Assembly: GCF_001006305.1 (NCBI RefSeq)
Contig: NZ_LBHJ01000001.1
Coordinates: 124,001-188,000 of the forward strand
DNA: 64,000 nt
Direction: 5' to 3'
From: Silvibacterium bohemicum
Lineage (GTDB): Bacteria > Acidobacteriota > Terriglobia > Terriglobales > Acidobacteriaceae
Shown here: in pieces, positions 27,275 through 35,724 of the stretch
Numbering within the stretch: position 1 is the stretch's first letter
Layout: each line of letters starts with the position of its first letter
The notes under the pieces: model-generated
The model's database searches: none
The model's input: the letters and a program-made list of their open reading frames with translations, nothing else
Told to the model about the DNA's origin: nothing
Translations under genes and position numbers: made by a program

Positions 27275-28348
27275 TCAGGCGAGCTGGAAGCTCACACGGA
27301 TTACGGTGACTTCATCGATCGCGTGCCCATCTTTCATCGCCGGCTTGAAGCGAATTCCCTGCGCCACAACCTTGGCCTGTTCATCCAGTCCGTGTCCCAG
27401 ACCGTTAAGGATTTGCAGCACCTGCACCTGCCCCTCGGCCGTAAATTTCACTTGCAGCGTGACGTCGCCCTCGATCTTCAGCTGCCGCGCTTCGGAGGTA
27501 TAGGCCGCGCGGGGCTTCGAAATCACGACGATCGGGGTGGAAGCCGCTGCCTGCTGGGCCATCGGCCGCGGCGTGGCCTGACCGAAGCCGGTCCCGGCAA
27601 ATCCGCTCTGGGCGACGGCACCGGTTGTGCCGGGCCGGCCGGCTCCGCCAACCATACCGTTGGAGAACCCTGCGGAGGCTACCGTGGCGCGGGTATCTTT
27701 TCCGCCGGCTACTCCGTTGGCGACGCCGGAGCCGAAGGCAACGCCCTGGACGCTTCCCTTGCGAGCTGCGCCTGCGCCCTCGCTCGTGCCGGGAGTTCCC
27801 GCGAAGGAGCCGACCGCTGCTATGGTCGCTGGCTTGTTGGCGTCGGCATTGGGCCGTACGCCAACCGGATCTCCAAAGCCGCCCATTTTCGGAGTAGGAG
27901 CGGCAGTATTGTTCGCGACTACGGTCGGTGTCGGACTATTGAAGACTCCCACCTTCGGTTGCGGAGGCGGCGCGACCGCTTTGGGCGGCGCCGGAGCAAT
28001 CTTGGGCATGGGAGGAGTTGGCACCGTGACCTCGGCCATCTTGGGCGGCTCGATCACCTTGGGCGTTTCTATTTTCGGCTTGGGCGGCTCGATCACCGGA
28101 GGCGGCGCGACGATTCGCACTTTCGGCGGCGGCGGTGGAACGTAAGGCTTGGGCTGCTCGACGGGGAAAATGAGGGTCGCGGAGTTGTACTTCTCCATCT
28201 TGACCTGGTGAATGCGCGCCGCGGCAAAGAGCAGCAGAAGTGCGCCAATGGCGACATTCACGATCATGCTGACGCCGAACGATCCAAGCCGGCCTTTCGG
28301 CTCAGGCAATAATCCAAAGCTAGAGTGATTCAACGGGTTGCTCGCCAT
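27275..28348 (-). CDS. TonB-like energy transducer
   Basis: A 357-aa protein with an N-terminal cytoplasmic stretch, one membrane anchor (VSMIVNVAIGALLLLFAAAR, about residues 26-45) and a proline-rich periplasmic spacer (repeats of PPPPK, EPPKP and PPKM between about 66 and 145). A glycine/alanine/threonine-rich region (about 150-265) follows, then a TonB C-terminal domain (ISKPRAAYTSEARQLKIEGD, VTLQVKFTAEGQVQVLQIL, IRFKPAMKDGHAIDEVTVIR). It would couple the proton gradient through ExbB/ExbD to outer membrane receptors; no exbBD or receptor gene is adjacent. Its long glycine-rich insertion is unlike E. coli TonB. Confidence 0.88.
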   Translation of the reverse strand: MASNPLNHSSFGLLPEPKGRLGSFGVSMIVNVAIGALLLLFAAARIHQVKMEKYNSATLIFPVEQPKPYVPPPPPKVRIVAPPPVIEPPKPKIETPKVIEPPKMAEVTVPTPPMPKIAPAPPKAVAPPPQPKVGVFNSPTPTVVANNTAAPTPKMGGFGDPVGVRPNADANKPATIAAVGSFAGTPGTSEGAGAARKGSVQGVAFGSGVANGVAGGKDTRATVASAGFSNGMVGGAGRPGTTGAVAQSGFAGTGFGQATPRPMAQQAAASTPIVVISKPRAAYTSEARQLKIEGDVTLQVKFTAEGQVQVLQILNGLGHGLDEQAKVVAQGIRFKPAMKDGHAIDEVTVIRVSFQLA

Positions 28349-28781
28349 ATATTCGTCGGTACCAGCCTTAATTTTTTAGAAAGTCACGGACTTCGGACTG
28401 CCTGGAAGACTTAGACGTCTTCAGATTCCACTCACTGGGGAAACGTGACGGATCGCCATCGCTGACTTTCTTCCCTGTCGTTGAAACTTGTGGCGTACCG
28501 ATCTTGCCGATGCGTTTATTGCTAGGATATTGGGTGCTGATGAAGCTGCAGCAATTGCGGCTCCAAATCTAGCTACTATCCATTACTTTGGTAATATTTT
28601 ACGGGAAAACGTACCTTCTTGTAAGTGCGCAAGTAAACCTCGTTACTTCTGGCGATTTCGCGCGGCTTTCACCTCGCGGCCGGCGGCAGGAACGATCATA
28701 GTTTCACTACACCTACTTCCAAGTTATCGGCAGTTCGCCTCCATTTAATTTATAAAACTGCAAGAAAAGAGGGAAATAGCC
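28349..28781. other. 433-base intergenic region, AT-richer than its surroundings
   Basis: This lies between the divergent tonB-like and galE genes. Roughly 28500-28780 is noticeably AT-rich (for example GGTAATATTTTACGGG and TTTAATTTATAAAACTGC). A short inverted repeat GAAGAC-N6-GTCTTC occurs at 28405-28422. I see no convincing coding sequence; it probably holds the promoters of both flanking genes and a long 5' leader for galE. Confidence 0.5.
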
Positions 28782-29756
28782 TTGCGAATATTGATAACCG
28801 GAGGCGCTGGTTACATCGGCGGCACCGTGGCTAAGCATCTGCTCGACCTTCACCATGACGTAGTTATTTACGACAACCTTTGCCACGCGCGGCGGGAGAT
28901 GGTTCCGGCGGGTGCGGAGTTCATTGAAGGCGAACTGGCCGACCGTTCCACTGTCGAGAAGGTTTTGCACACTGGTATAGACGGCGTGATGCACTTTGCG
29001 GCTCTTATTGAGGCCGGAGAAAGCATGAAAAAGCCGGAAATATACTTCCGGAACAACAGCGCGACTACTCTGACCCTCTTCGAGGCCATGCTGGCTACGG
29101 GCGTGAATCGCCTGGTCTTCTCTTCGACCGCGGCAGTTTATGGAGAGCCGGAGTCGACCCCTATCCTGGAAGACGCTCCGCTGCGCCCGACCAATGCCTA
29201 TGGGGAATCGAAGCTATTGGTCGAACAGATGCTGTCCTGGCTGAACCGCGTTCACGGCTTCCGCTACGCGAGTCTGCGTTACTTCAATGTCGCCGGGGCA
29301 ATCGAAGGACGCGGAGAGGCGCACGAGCCGGAGTCGCACATCATTCCGCTCATCCTGGATGTAGCCCTGGGCCGCCGCCAGAACATCAAGGTCTTCGGTC
29401 AGGATTACCCCACCCCGGATGGCACCTGCGTCCGTGATTACATCCATGTCCATGACCTGGCGCGCGCCCACCTTCTGGCCTTCGAGGCGCTGGAGAAGCA
29501 GAGCCGGTTGATCTACAACATCGGCAACGGTGTGGGATTCACAGTTCGCCAGGTGATCGAGTCGGCGCGCCGCGTGACCGGCCATCCAATTCCCGTGGAG
29601 GAGTGCCCGCGCCGCGACGGCGATCCGGCGGTCCTGATCGCCAGCTCGGAGAAGATCGGCAGGGATCTGGGCTGGGCTCCGAAGTACGCCGAGCTCGACG
29701 ACATCATCGAGAGCGCATGGAAGTGGCACCAGCACCGGTACGCAAAGCAGGCCTAA
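28782..29756 (+). CDS. galE: UDP-glucose 4-epimerase
   Basis: A 324-aa extended short-chain dehydrogenase that interconverts UDP-glucose and UDP-galactose, supplying galactose for glycolipids and exopolysaccharide. It begins MRILITGGAGYIGGTVAKHL (NAD-binding GGxGYIG). It contains the catalytic SSTAAVYGE and YGESK (Tyr-x3-Lys), and VAGAIEGRGEAHEPESHIIP and YIHVHDLARAHLLAF, which fit GalE. The start is TTG at 28782 after AAGAGGG; this is the only start giving the intact Rossmann motif. A long hairpin follows the stop codon. Confidence 0.95.
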   Translation: MRILITGGAGYIGGTVAKHLLDLHHDVVIYDNLCHARREMVPAGAEFIEGELADRSTVEKVLHTGIDGVMHFAALIEAGESMKKPEIYFRNNSATTLTLFEAMLATGVNRLVFSSTAAVYGEPESTPILEDAPLRPTNAYGESKLLVEQMLSWLNRVHGFRYASLRYFNVAGAIEGRGEAHEPESHIIPLILDVALGRRQNIKVFGQDYPTPDGTCVRDYIHVHDLARAHLLAFEALEKQSRLIYNIGNGVGFTVRQVIESARRVTGHPIPVEECPRRDGDPAVLIASSEKIGRDLGWAPKYAELDDIIESAWKWHQHRYAKQA

Positions 29757-29758
29757 TT

Positions 29759-29821
29759 TTCACGCGGGAAAAAACTATGCGGGCCTAAGGAAGAAAATTC
29801 CTTAGGTCCGCACCGCGTGAA
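29759..29821. terminator. Nested hairpin, bidirectional terminator between galE and the MFS small gene
   Basis: A 14-bp stem (29779-29792 with 29798-29811, one G-T pair, loop GAAAA) is nested within outer arms TTCACGCGG (29759-29767) and CCGCGTGAA (29813-29821). It lies between convergent genes only 3 bases after the galE stop. An A/T-rich run lies on the left side, so it may act in both directions. Confidence 0.8.
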
Positions 29822-29836
29822 GGATCTGCGGTTGAG

Positions 29837-29959
29837 TTATTGCAACAGCTTGAGCGCGTTCAGCAATGTGAAATAAATGCCCCACGCCGCTGGGATGAGC
29901 ACCACAAACCAGGCTGCGAAGACCAGCGCGGGCGACGTCTTATTTTCGGATGTAGCCAT
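29837..29959 (-). CDS. MFS transporter small subunit (40 aa, single-span)
   Basis: This 40-residue gene opens with ATG at 29959 after a strong AAAAGGAG site. It encodes MATSENKTSPALVFAAWFVV followed by LIPAAWGIYFTLLNALKLLQ. The protein has one hydrophobic helix (about residues 11-35). It begins 16 bases after the stop of the OFA-type MFS transporter on the same strand. Tiny single-span proteins encoded right after OFA transporters are a known family (MFS transporter small subunit), presumed to stabilise or modulate the transporter. That role is inferred from context. Confidence 0.85.
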   Translation of the reverse strand: MATSENKTSPALVFAAWFVVLIPAAWGIYFTLLNALKLLQ

Positions 29960-29975
29960 AGGGAATCTCCTTTTC

Positions 29976-31346
29976 CTAGTGAGTGGCTTCGATGTGGCTG
30001 GGATCGATTTCCATCTTCAGCCAGTGTTTGGCCGCGACCGGCCGCACCAGGAGATTGGCGATGAAGCCAACCACCATCAATCCGGCCATGATGTGCAGGA
30101 TCACCGGATATGCCTGCTGTTTCGGCAGGTGATTGGCCACGTAATGATCGAGGATGCCGTTGACGATAAGGGGTCCGACGATGCCGGCCGTCGACCACGC
30201 CGTCAGCAGGCGTCCATGAATCGCGCTCACGTGATAAACGCCGAAGAGATCTTTGAGGTATGCCGGAATGGTTGCAAAGCCGCCGCCATACATGCTGATC
30301 AGCGCGCCGGAGATGAGCACGAAGAGCGGAACTGAGTCGAGGTGACTGGTTCCGGTGTAGGGAAGCGCCAGATAGAGAATCAGGCCCAGGGTGAAGAAGA
30401 CCATGTACGTGGGCTTGCGTCCCAGAAAGTCCGATGTCGACGCCCAGATGAAGCGGCCTCCCATGTTGAAGAGGCTCAGCACGCCCACAAAACCGGCGGC
30501 TGCAATCGCCGAAACATGGCCGTGGAAGAGATCCTGGATCATCGGCGATGCCTGTTCCAGGATGCCGATGCCGGCGGTTACGTTCATGAGCAGGATTACC
30601 CAGAGAAGCCAGAACTGCGGCGTCCCGAAGGCGGTATTCACGTCCACATTGTGCGAGGAGATGAGTGCCGAACGCGCGGCTTTGGGAACCCATCCCTGGG
30701 GCTTCCAGCCGCCGGGGGGCACGCGAACGGTGAAGACGCCGAACATCATGAAGATGAAGTAGAGGATGCCCATGGTGACCCAGGTGGCGGCGATGGGATG
30801 GGCCGACGCTTTATAAAACACCATCAGCCTGGTGCCGAGCGGCGAGCCGATCATCGCTCCTCCGCCGAAGCCCATGATGGCGAGACCAGTGGCCAGTCCA
30901 GGCCGGTCGGGGAACCACTTGATCAGCGTCGAAACGGGCGAGATGTAGCCCATGCCCAGACCGACTCCGCCGATGACTCCATAGCCGAGATAGATCAGCG
31001 CCAGGGTGTGGGTTGCCGCGCCGGCCGCGGCGACCATAAACCCGCTGCCGAAGCAGCAGGCCGCGACAAACATTGCCTTGCGCGGTCCGGCGGTCTCGAG
31101 CCATTTGCCGAAGAGCGCAGCAGAAAGCCCGAGCATGGCGATGGCTATCGAGAAGATGTAGCCGACTTCTTTCAAGCTCCACAGTGTGCCATCTGCGGCC
31201 TTGAGTGCGAGTAATGGATTTTTAAAGACGCTAAAGGAATAAACCTGGCCAATGGCCAGGTGGATAGAAAGTGCAGCGGGGGGAACAAGCCACCGGTTGA
31301 AGCCGGGACGGGCAACGGAAAATTCACGGTCGAGAAAAGACGACAT
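29976..31346 (-). CDS. OFA family MFS transporter (oxalate/formate antiporter-like)
   Basis: A 456-aa transporter with about 12 membrane helices. OFA-type motifs include SIHLAIGQVYSFSVFKNPLL in helix 1, GYGVIGGVGLGMGYISPVST and KWFPDRPGLATGLAIMGFGG, plus a second-half GGRFIWASTSDFLGRKPTYM loop of the MFS type. OFA members carry oxalate, formate or other monocarboxylates; the substrate here is unknown. It is followed closely by its 40-aa partner gene, which suggests a two-gene transport operon. Confidence 0.93.
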   Translation of the reverse strand: MSSFLDREFSVARPGFNRWLVPPAALSIHLAIGQVYSFSVFKNPLLALKAADGTLWSLKEVGYIFSIAIAMLGLSAALFGKWLETAGPRKAMFVAACCFGSGFMVAAAGAATHTLALIYLGYGVIGGVGLGMGYISPVSTLIKWFPDRPGLATGLAIMGFGGGAMIGSPLGTRLMVFYKASAHPIAATWVTMGILYFIFMMFGVFTVRVPPGGWKPQGWVPKAARSALISSHNVDVNTAFGTPQFWLLWVILLMNVTAGIGILEQASPMIQDLFHGHVSAIAAAGFVGVLSLFNMGGRFIWASTSDFLGRKPTYMVFFTLGLILYLALPYTGTSHLDSVPLFVLISGALISMYGGGFATIPAYLKDLFGVYHVSAIHGRLLTAWSTAGIVGPLIVNGILDHYVANHLPKQQAYPVILHIMAGLMVVGFIANLLVRPVAAKHWLKMEIDPSHIEATH

Positions 31347-31626
31347 CAGGCGTACCTTCCAACAGCAGACTCATCACATAGATCGAACAGGGGGAGCCGA
31401 GGGCGCTTCTTCGAACTTGTTTTGATGCCATTTTCTAGCATATTGACGATGCGACTGGCGACGGAGTTACCAATACTGTTTAAGTGCCAGCATTCTATCT
31501 TCGACGTCGTTGAAAGGAAATGTTTAGGGTAGCGGAAATCGGATATGAGAAAAGACAGAATAAAAGACGCTGTCTTAGCTACTAAAGGCAGGTGCGAACA
31601 TTCGAGTTTTGCCTTGGGATCTCGAG

Positions 31627-32622
31627 TTAGTGCACCAATCGCCGCTGCCGGACCCAGGCCGGTGCCCAGCCGTTGCCGGCAAAGGGTGATTGCACCCGCC
31701 TTCCCCACCACGCGATCATCAGGATGGCAATCAGGAAAATCAGGGCAAGCGCCAGGATGCTGCCTTCGGGGCCCGTGGCTCCGCCGCTCCACAGGATCTT
31801 CCCCAGCGGGTGCTCTCCGAAAAGATGCCCTTGCGCGAGCAGTCCGCTGTCGGATGTGCCGAAGAAGTAGGACTCGCCCCAATCCCATGCGGCGTGAAAG
31901 CCGACCGCCCACCAGAGCGAGCCGGTGTACCAGAGGCTGATGCAGAAGACCAGGCCGATGGCTCCGGCGGCGAAGAGACCTGCTGGCGATTCTCCCGGGT
32001 TGGCTCCATGCGTGAATCCGAAGAGAAAAGAAAAGAGCAGCGCGCCCCACCAGAAGCCCACGCCGCGGGTCATGGCGTATTGCACATAGCCGCGCAGCAG
32101 CGATTCCTCGAAGAATCCGGTGCCGAGAAAGACGAGGCCCCAGCCGAGTGCAAATTGCCAGATGGCCGGGCCATGCAATTGCAGCCCGTCGAAGGCGAGA
32201 AATCCAGCCTTCCAAAGCGTAAAAACTAGAACTGCGATGGCGAGAAATCCCCAGAAGAGGCCGGAGAAGAATCGAACCAGGCGAGCTGATCCCTGAAAAC
32301 CGTAATAAAAGACGGGGCGCCGCTCGATGAGAGCCATGCACGCAGCCGCCAGGAAGACGCAGAGAACCTGCGTAACTTCGCTGATGATTCCCAGGCGCAC
32401 GGTGAAGGCACCGGCGCCCGGAAGGATGTGAAAGACGGAGCGCATGAAGATGATATCGAGGGCGAGCAGGACGCCAAAGATAAGCAAAAACGCAAAGATG
32501 CCCCAACCGGCGCGAAGGCGGTTCGGACCCCAGAAGATCCATTCAATGCCGTGATCCTGCGGCGGGTTGGCAAGGGGCGCAATTTCGGTGGGCGACTGAT
32601 TCTGATCTAGAGGAATATTCAT
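31627..32622 (-). CDS. CPBP family intramembrane glutamic endopeptidase
   Basis: A 331-aa protein with about eight hydrophobic segments. The CPBP/Rce1 catalytic motifs are present: FFEESLLRGYVQYA (EExxxR), FSFLFGFTHG (FxxxH) and GFHAAWDWGESYFFG (the third, HxxxN/D-type motif). Bacterial members process or bind membrane substrates, and some give bacteriocin self-immunity. The N-terminus (about 40 residues) is cytoplasmic and charged. A hairpin with an exposed AGAGG loop occupies its leader. Confidence 0.9.
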   Translation of the reverse strand: MNIPLDQNQSPTEIAPLANPPQDHGIEWIFWGPNRLRAGWGIFAFLLIFGVLLALDIIFMRSVFHILPGAGAFTVRLGIISEVTQVLCVFLAAACMALIERRPVFYYGFQGSARLVRFFSGLFWGFLAIAVLVFTLWKAGFLAFDGLQLHGPAIWQFALGWGLVFLGTGFFEESLLRGYVQYAMTRGVGFWWGALLFSFLFGFTHGANPGESPAGLFAAGAIGLVFCISLWYTGSLWWAVGFHAAWDWGESYFFGTSDSGLLAQGHLFGEHPLGKILWSGGATGPEGSILALALIFLIAILMIAWWGRRVQSPFAGNGWAPAWVRQRRLVH

Positions 32623-32624
32623 GG

Positions 32625-32646
32625 CTCGTCAGAAGCCTCTGACGAG
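32625..32646 (-). promoter_or_regulatory. Hairpin covering the ribosome binding region of the CPBP protease gene
   Basis: Perfect 9-bp arms CTCGTCAGA (32625-32633) and TCTGACGAG (32638-32646) end two bases before the start codon on the minus strand. In the transcript, AGAGGCU, the only Shine-Dalgarno-like sequence, lies at the hairpin tip. Translational control is possible but untested. A second dyad GAGAAGTT...AACTTCTC lies at 32657-32695. Confidence 0.5.
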
Positions 32647-32738
32647 AATACGCCGGGAGAAGTTGAGTCGTTCCTTCAACAGATCAAAACTTCTCGCTTC
32701 GGAAGCCATGCTGTGTACTTTTTGGGGACACACGCTGC

Positions 32739-32772
32739 GCTGAGAGGCGAGGAAGCGTCCTCGCTTCTCAGC
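32739..32772 (-). terminator. Terminator-like hairpin after the CE15-like esterase gene
   Basis: A 14-bp stem with one G-T pair (32739-32752 with 32759-32772) and a six-base loop lies 11 bases after the stop codon of the esterase on the minus strand. There is no strong U-tract, so intrinsic termination is uncertain. Confidence 0.6.
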
Positions 32773-32783
32773 GGCCGCCGCGT

Positions 32784-34346
32784 TTATGGTTTGGCGGGAG
32801 AGTAGCCGATGAATTTGTCCACCCACTGAATGAAATACTTCACGTTGGGTGCGTCCGTATGTCCGCCATCATCCTGCCGCCATGCGAGCTGCCCGCCCAG
32901 GAGGCCGGCATTGACGGGAGGCATCTTGGCGGTGTGATAGTCTCCGGCGTCGTCCAGTCCTTTGGCTCCCAGCAGCGTGAAGACCGGGCTCGCCGCCACC
33001 GTGGCCATGAAGCTGCCCTGGTGATCGAGCCATTTCGCGTCGCCCTTCTCCGGGATGCCGTAGCTGATGAAGGTCAGCCGCGGAGCGCAGAGCGCAATCA
33101 GTTCGTTCGAATCAACGGGAAGTTGACCGGCATTCCCGCTGCCGAAGGACGCCTGGGAAGCGCCGTATTTCAGGAAATTTCCTGCCATCCAGTAGTATTC
33201 GCCGCCGGTCAGGCTCTCCACTGCTTCGCCGAAGTTGCGGCGGAGCAGAGTGGCTCCGCCTTTGCCCGACGACCCGACGAGAACCATCGCGAAGCGCTCA
33301 TCGAAGGCCATGGTGACCAGTGCTGCCTTGCCGTAGCGTGAGACGCCTTCGATGCCGACGTGCTTCGCATCGACTGCAGGATCGGTCTCGAGGTAATCCA
33401 GGCCGCGTCCGGCGGCCCAGCCCCAGGCGCGCAAGGCTCCCCACTGCTCGGGGGTGCGCATCTGTCCTTTGTTGACGAGGCCGATGATGCCGCGCGTCAG
33501 ATCGGCTCCGTTATCCGGTTGCGCGCTTGCCGGGTCGAGCAGAGCGAAGCCCCAGCCGGCGGCGAGGAGCTCCCAGGTGCTGGGTGGGTCGCCGTCCTCG
33601 TTATAGCGCGGAAATTCAAAGGGCTTCGGGAGCTGCGGCTCCCAGGCGGGATGCTGGGCCAGGACGTCGGCGAGCGTGGGATCTTTTTCGACGAGGAGAG
33701 CTTTCATCGCCTGGTTGATCCGGTAGAGCTGATCGGCGGAAGGTTCATTCGGCTCGGGAAAGCCGCTGCGTGCGAACATCACGAGCAGCGGGACGGGACC
33801 CTTGGCATTCGCGGGAGTGACCACCGTCATGTGGATGTTCACATCGATCTGGGGATACGAGGAGTTGTCGACGTGGCCGACCACATCCTTGGCGATGACC
33901 GGATTGCCTCCGATGACTTCCTTATCGATGGCGCGTACCGACCAGGTCACATGCGGGACATTCTCCGGTATGCGTCCGTAGACGTATTTTTCAAAACCTT
34001 CCACGATCTCGGGGCGGCGCTTGTCCCACCAGACTTTGGCCGAGGTTACCTTCTCGCCGTTATTCAAGGTCAGCGCGTCGGGAATGTCTGGAAAGGGATT
34101 GGCCTTGGACTCATCGTAATTCGCATGATCGGGAGCTTTTTCATTTCCGCTCGGACCGGGGCGCAGTGCGGTGATGTGAAGCTGATCCATCATGTTCTGG
34201 TGGTCCTGATCGGCGGTGATGGGAGCCGCACTTTGTCCTTGAGCCTGGAAAGCGGCCGGCTGAATGAACTGAATCATGGCCATCGAAGAGGAGAGCAGAA
34301 AAAGCCGCGAACGGTAAGCCCCGGAACGTTTCTTGAAGAGTGCCAT
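32784..34346 (-). CDS. Glucuronoyl esterase-like (CE15) alpha/beta hydrolase
   Basis: A 520-aa secreted hydrolase with an N-terminal signal/anchor region (RLFLLSSSMAMIQFIQ). CE15 features include NNGEKVTSAKVWWDKRRPEI near the N-terminus. The nucleophile elbow reads GVSRYGKAALVTMAFDERFA, where CE15 enzymes usually have GCSRNGK. Next come SSGKGGATLLRRNFGEAVES and, near the C-terminus, DDGGHTDAPN with the likely catalytic histidine. CE15 enzymes cleave glucuronoyl esters between lignin and hemicellulose, but substrate here is inferred. ATG 34346 is chosen because of AAGGG upstream and the signal sequence; earlier in-frame Mets give arginine-rich non-family sequence. Confidence 0.82.
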   Translation of the reverse strand: MALFKKRSGAYRSRLFLLSSSMAMIQFIQPAAFQAQGQSAAPITADQDHQNMMDQLHITALRPGPSGNEKAPDHANYDESKANPFPDIPDALTLNNGEKVTSAKVWWDKRRPEIVEGFEKYVYGRIPENVPHVTWSVRAIDKEVIGGNPVIAKDVVGHVDNSSYPQIDVNIHMTVVTPANAKGPVPLLVMFARSGFPEPNEPSADQLYRINQAMKALLVEKDPTLADVLAQHPAWEPQLPKPFEFPRYNEDGDPPSTWELLAAGWGFALLDPASAQPDNGADLTRGIIGLVNKGQMRTPEQWGALRAWGWAAGRGLDYLETDPAVDAKHVGIEGVSRYGKAALVTMAFDERFAMVLVGSSGKGGATLLRRNFGEAVESLTGGEYYWMAGNFLKYGASQASFGSGNAGQLPVDSNELIALCAPRLTFISYGIPEKGDAKWLDHQGSFMATVAASPVFTLLGAKGLDDAGDYHTAKMPPVNAGLLGGQLAWRQDDGGHTDAPNVKYFIQWVDKFIGYSPAKP

Positions 34347-34629
34347 TTCCATCCCTTGAGAAAAGCGATTTAATTCGGCATCCATAGTAAATCGCCGAAG
34401 AGATCCCTGGCTGCAAAATACGTGAAGAAAGCGAGAAGTCGGCCTATCGTGCCGGTGAGCTTGATTCCGGAGACCTCTGCGCTCTTGGGCGCGGCCGGAT
34501 GGGCGAGCCTTGTTCTGCCGCGGAGCTGCTTTTGACGGGATCGCAGCATGCCGCCTTGACATTGCGCCCGGACCCAGCAATCCTAATCATTTCCCGCATC
34601 TTAAATTTGCGTCATTGGAGCCCCCGCTT

Positions 34630-35619
34630 TTGAACGTTCGCGTTTTCTATCACGACAAGTGTTTCGACGGGGCCTGTTCGGCTTCTCTGTTTACTCGTTT
34701 CCATCGCGAATGCATGACTGCGGGCGCCGATTACGAATATCACGGCCTGGTGCATCGCGCCGGGGCGTTGTTCAACGAGGCGGACTTCACCGGCGACGAA
34801 AACGCGATTGTCGACTTCAAGTATTCGCCGTCGCCGAAGATTACATGGTGGTTCGACCATCATCTGAGCGCGTTTCTTACTCCCGCCGATCAGCAGCAAT
34901 ACAAGCAGGGGCTTGAGGACGGCAGCTTCACCAATCGCCGCTTCTTCGATCCCGCGTACACCTCCTGCACCAGCTTTCTGGCGCATATTGCATCGACGAA
35001 GTTTGGCTTCAACGCCGCGCCGGTAGCGGAGCTGGTCCGCTGGGCGGATATCGTAGACGGCGCGCTGTACGAGAGCCCTCAGGCTGCGGTCGAGATGGCC
35101 GAACCGGCCATGAAGCTGACGCTGGTGATCGAGTCGACGCAGGACCCGGCGTTTATTCCGCGGCTTATTCCGCTGTTGACGGCCATGCCGCTGGGCGAGA
35201 TTTTGAAGGAGCCGTTTGTTGCGGAGCTGTTGCCGCCGTTGCTCGAGCGCCATCAGGAGTCGATTTCTCTGATTCGCAGCCGCGCCGAATCCAGGCAGGG
35301 CACGATCTATTTCGATATCAGCGACCGTCCGATGGAGGGATTCAACAAGTTCATCCCTTATTACCTGCACCCGGAGGCGACTTACTCGATCGGTCTTTCG
35401 AAATCGAGCTTCCGCACCAAGGTGTCGGTCGGTTCGAATCCGTGGACCAAGGCCGATCCGGAAAAGATGCTGAACCTGGCGACGATCTGCGAGCGCTATG
35501 GAGGCGGCGGCCACGCCCGCGTCGGAGCCATCTCGTTTTCGCCGGACCGCTCGGACGAGGCGCGCAAGGCGGCGGCGGAAATCGTCGAAGAGCTGCGGGC
35601 TAACGATCCGCTAGCGTAG
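34630..35619 (+). CDS. DHH family phosphoesterase
   Basis: A 329-aa member of the DHH/DHHA1 superfamily (NrnA-like oligoribonuclease or exopolyphosphatase relatives). It starts NVRVFYHDKCFDGACSASLF, with metal-binding Asp residues, then AIVDFKYSP, WWFDHHLSAF (the DHH motif) and RWADIVDGA. The C-terminal DHHA1 part has ICERYGGGGHARVGAISF. The TTG at 34630 follows GGAG at suitable spacing; an ATG at 34510 would add 40 non-homologous residues overlapping the divergent promoter. Substrate unknown. Confidence 0.85.
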   Translation: MNVRVFYHDKCFDGACSASLFTRFHRECMTAGADYEYHGLVHRAGALFNEADFTGDENAIVDFKYSPSPKITWWFDHHLSAFLTPADQQQYKQGLEDGSFTNRRFFDPAYTSCTSFLAHIASTKFGFNAAPVAELVRWADIVDGALYESPQAAVEMAEPAMKLTLVIESTQDPAFIPRLIPLLTAMPLGEILKEPFVAELLPPLLERHQESISLIRSRAESRQGTIYFDISDRPMEGFNKFIPYYLHPEATYSIGLSKSSFRTKVSVGSNPWTKADPEKMLNLATICERYGGGGHARVGAISFSPDRSDEARKAAAEIVEELRANDPLA

Positions 35620-35724
35620 AAATCTTCTCGCCATTGCCGAATCTTCGAGCCAGGTCGTCTGCGAAGCGCATATAAAGTATCCATCGCGCTTCGACCTCCA
35701 TCGAACTGCGAGGAGATTCCGAAG

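Noticed and set aside
28488-28748. 86-codon + strand frame in the tonB-galE gap
   Set aside because: AT-rich gap, no ribosome binding site, no conserved motif; translation looks random.
30342-31214. Long + strand frame opposite the OFA transporter
   Set aside because: Antisense to a 12-helix transporter; translation is charged and shows no domain.
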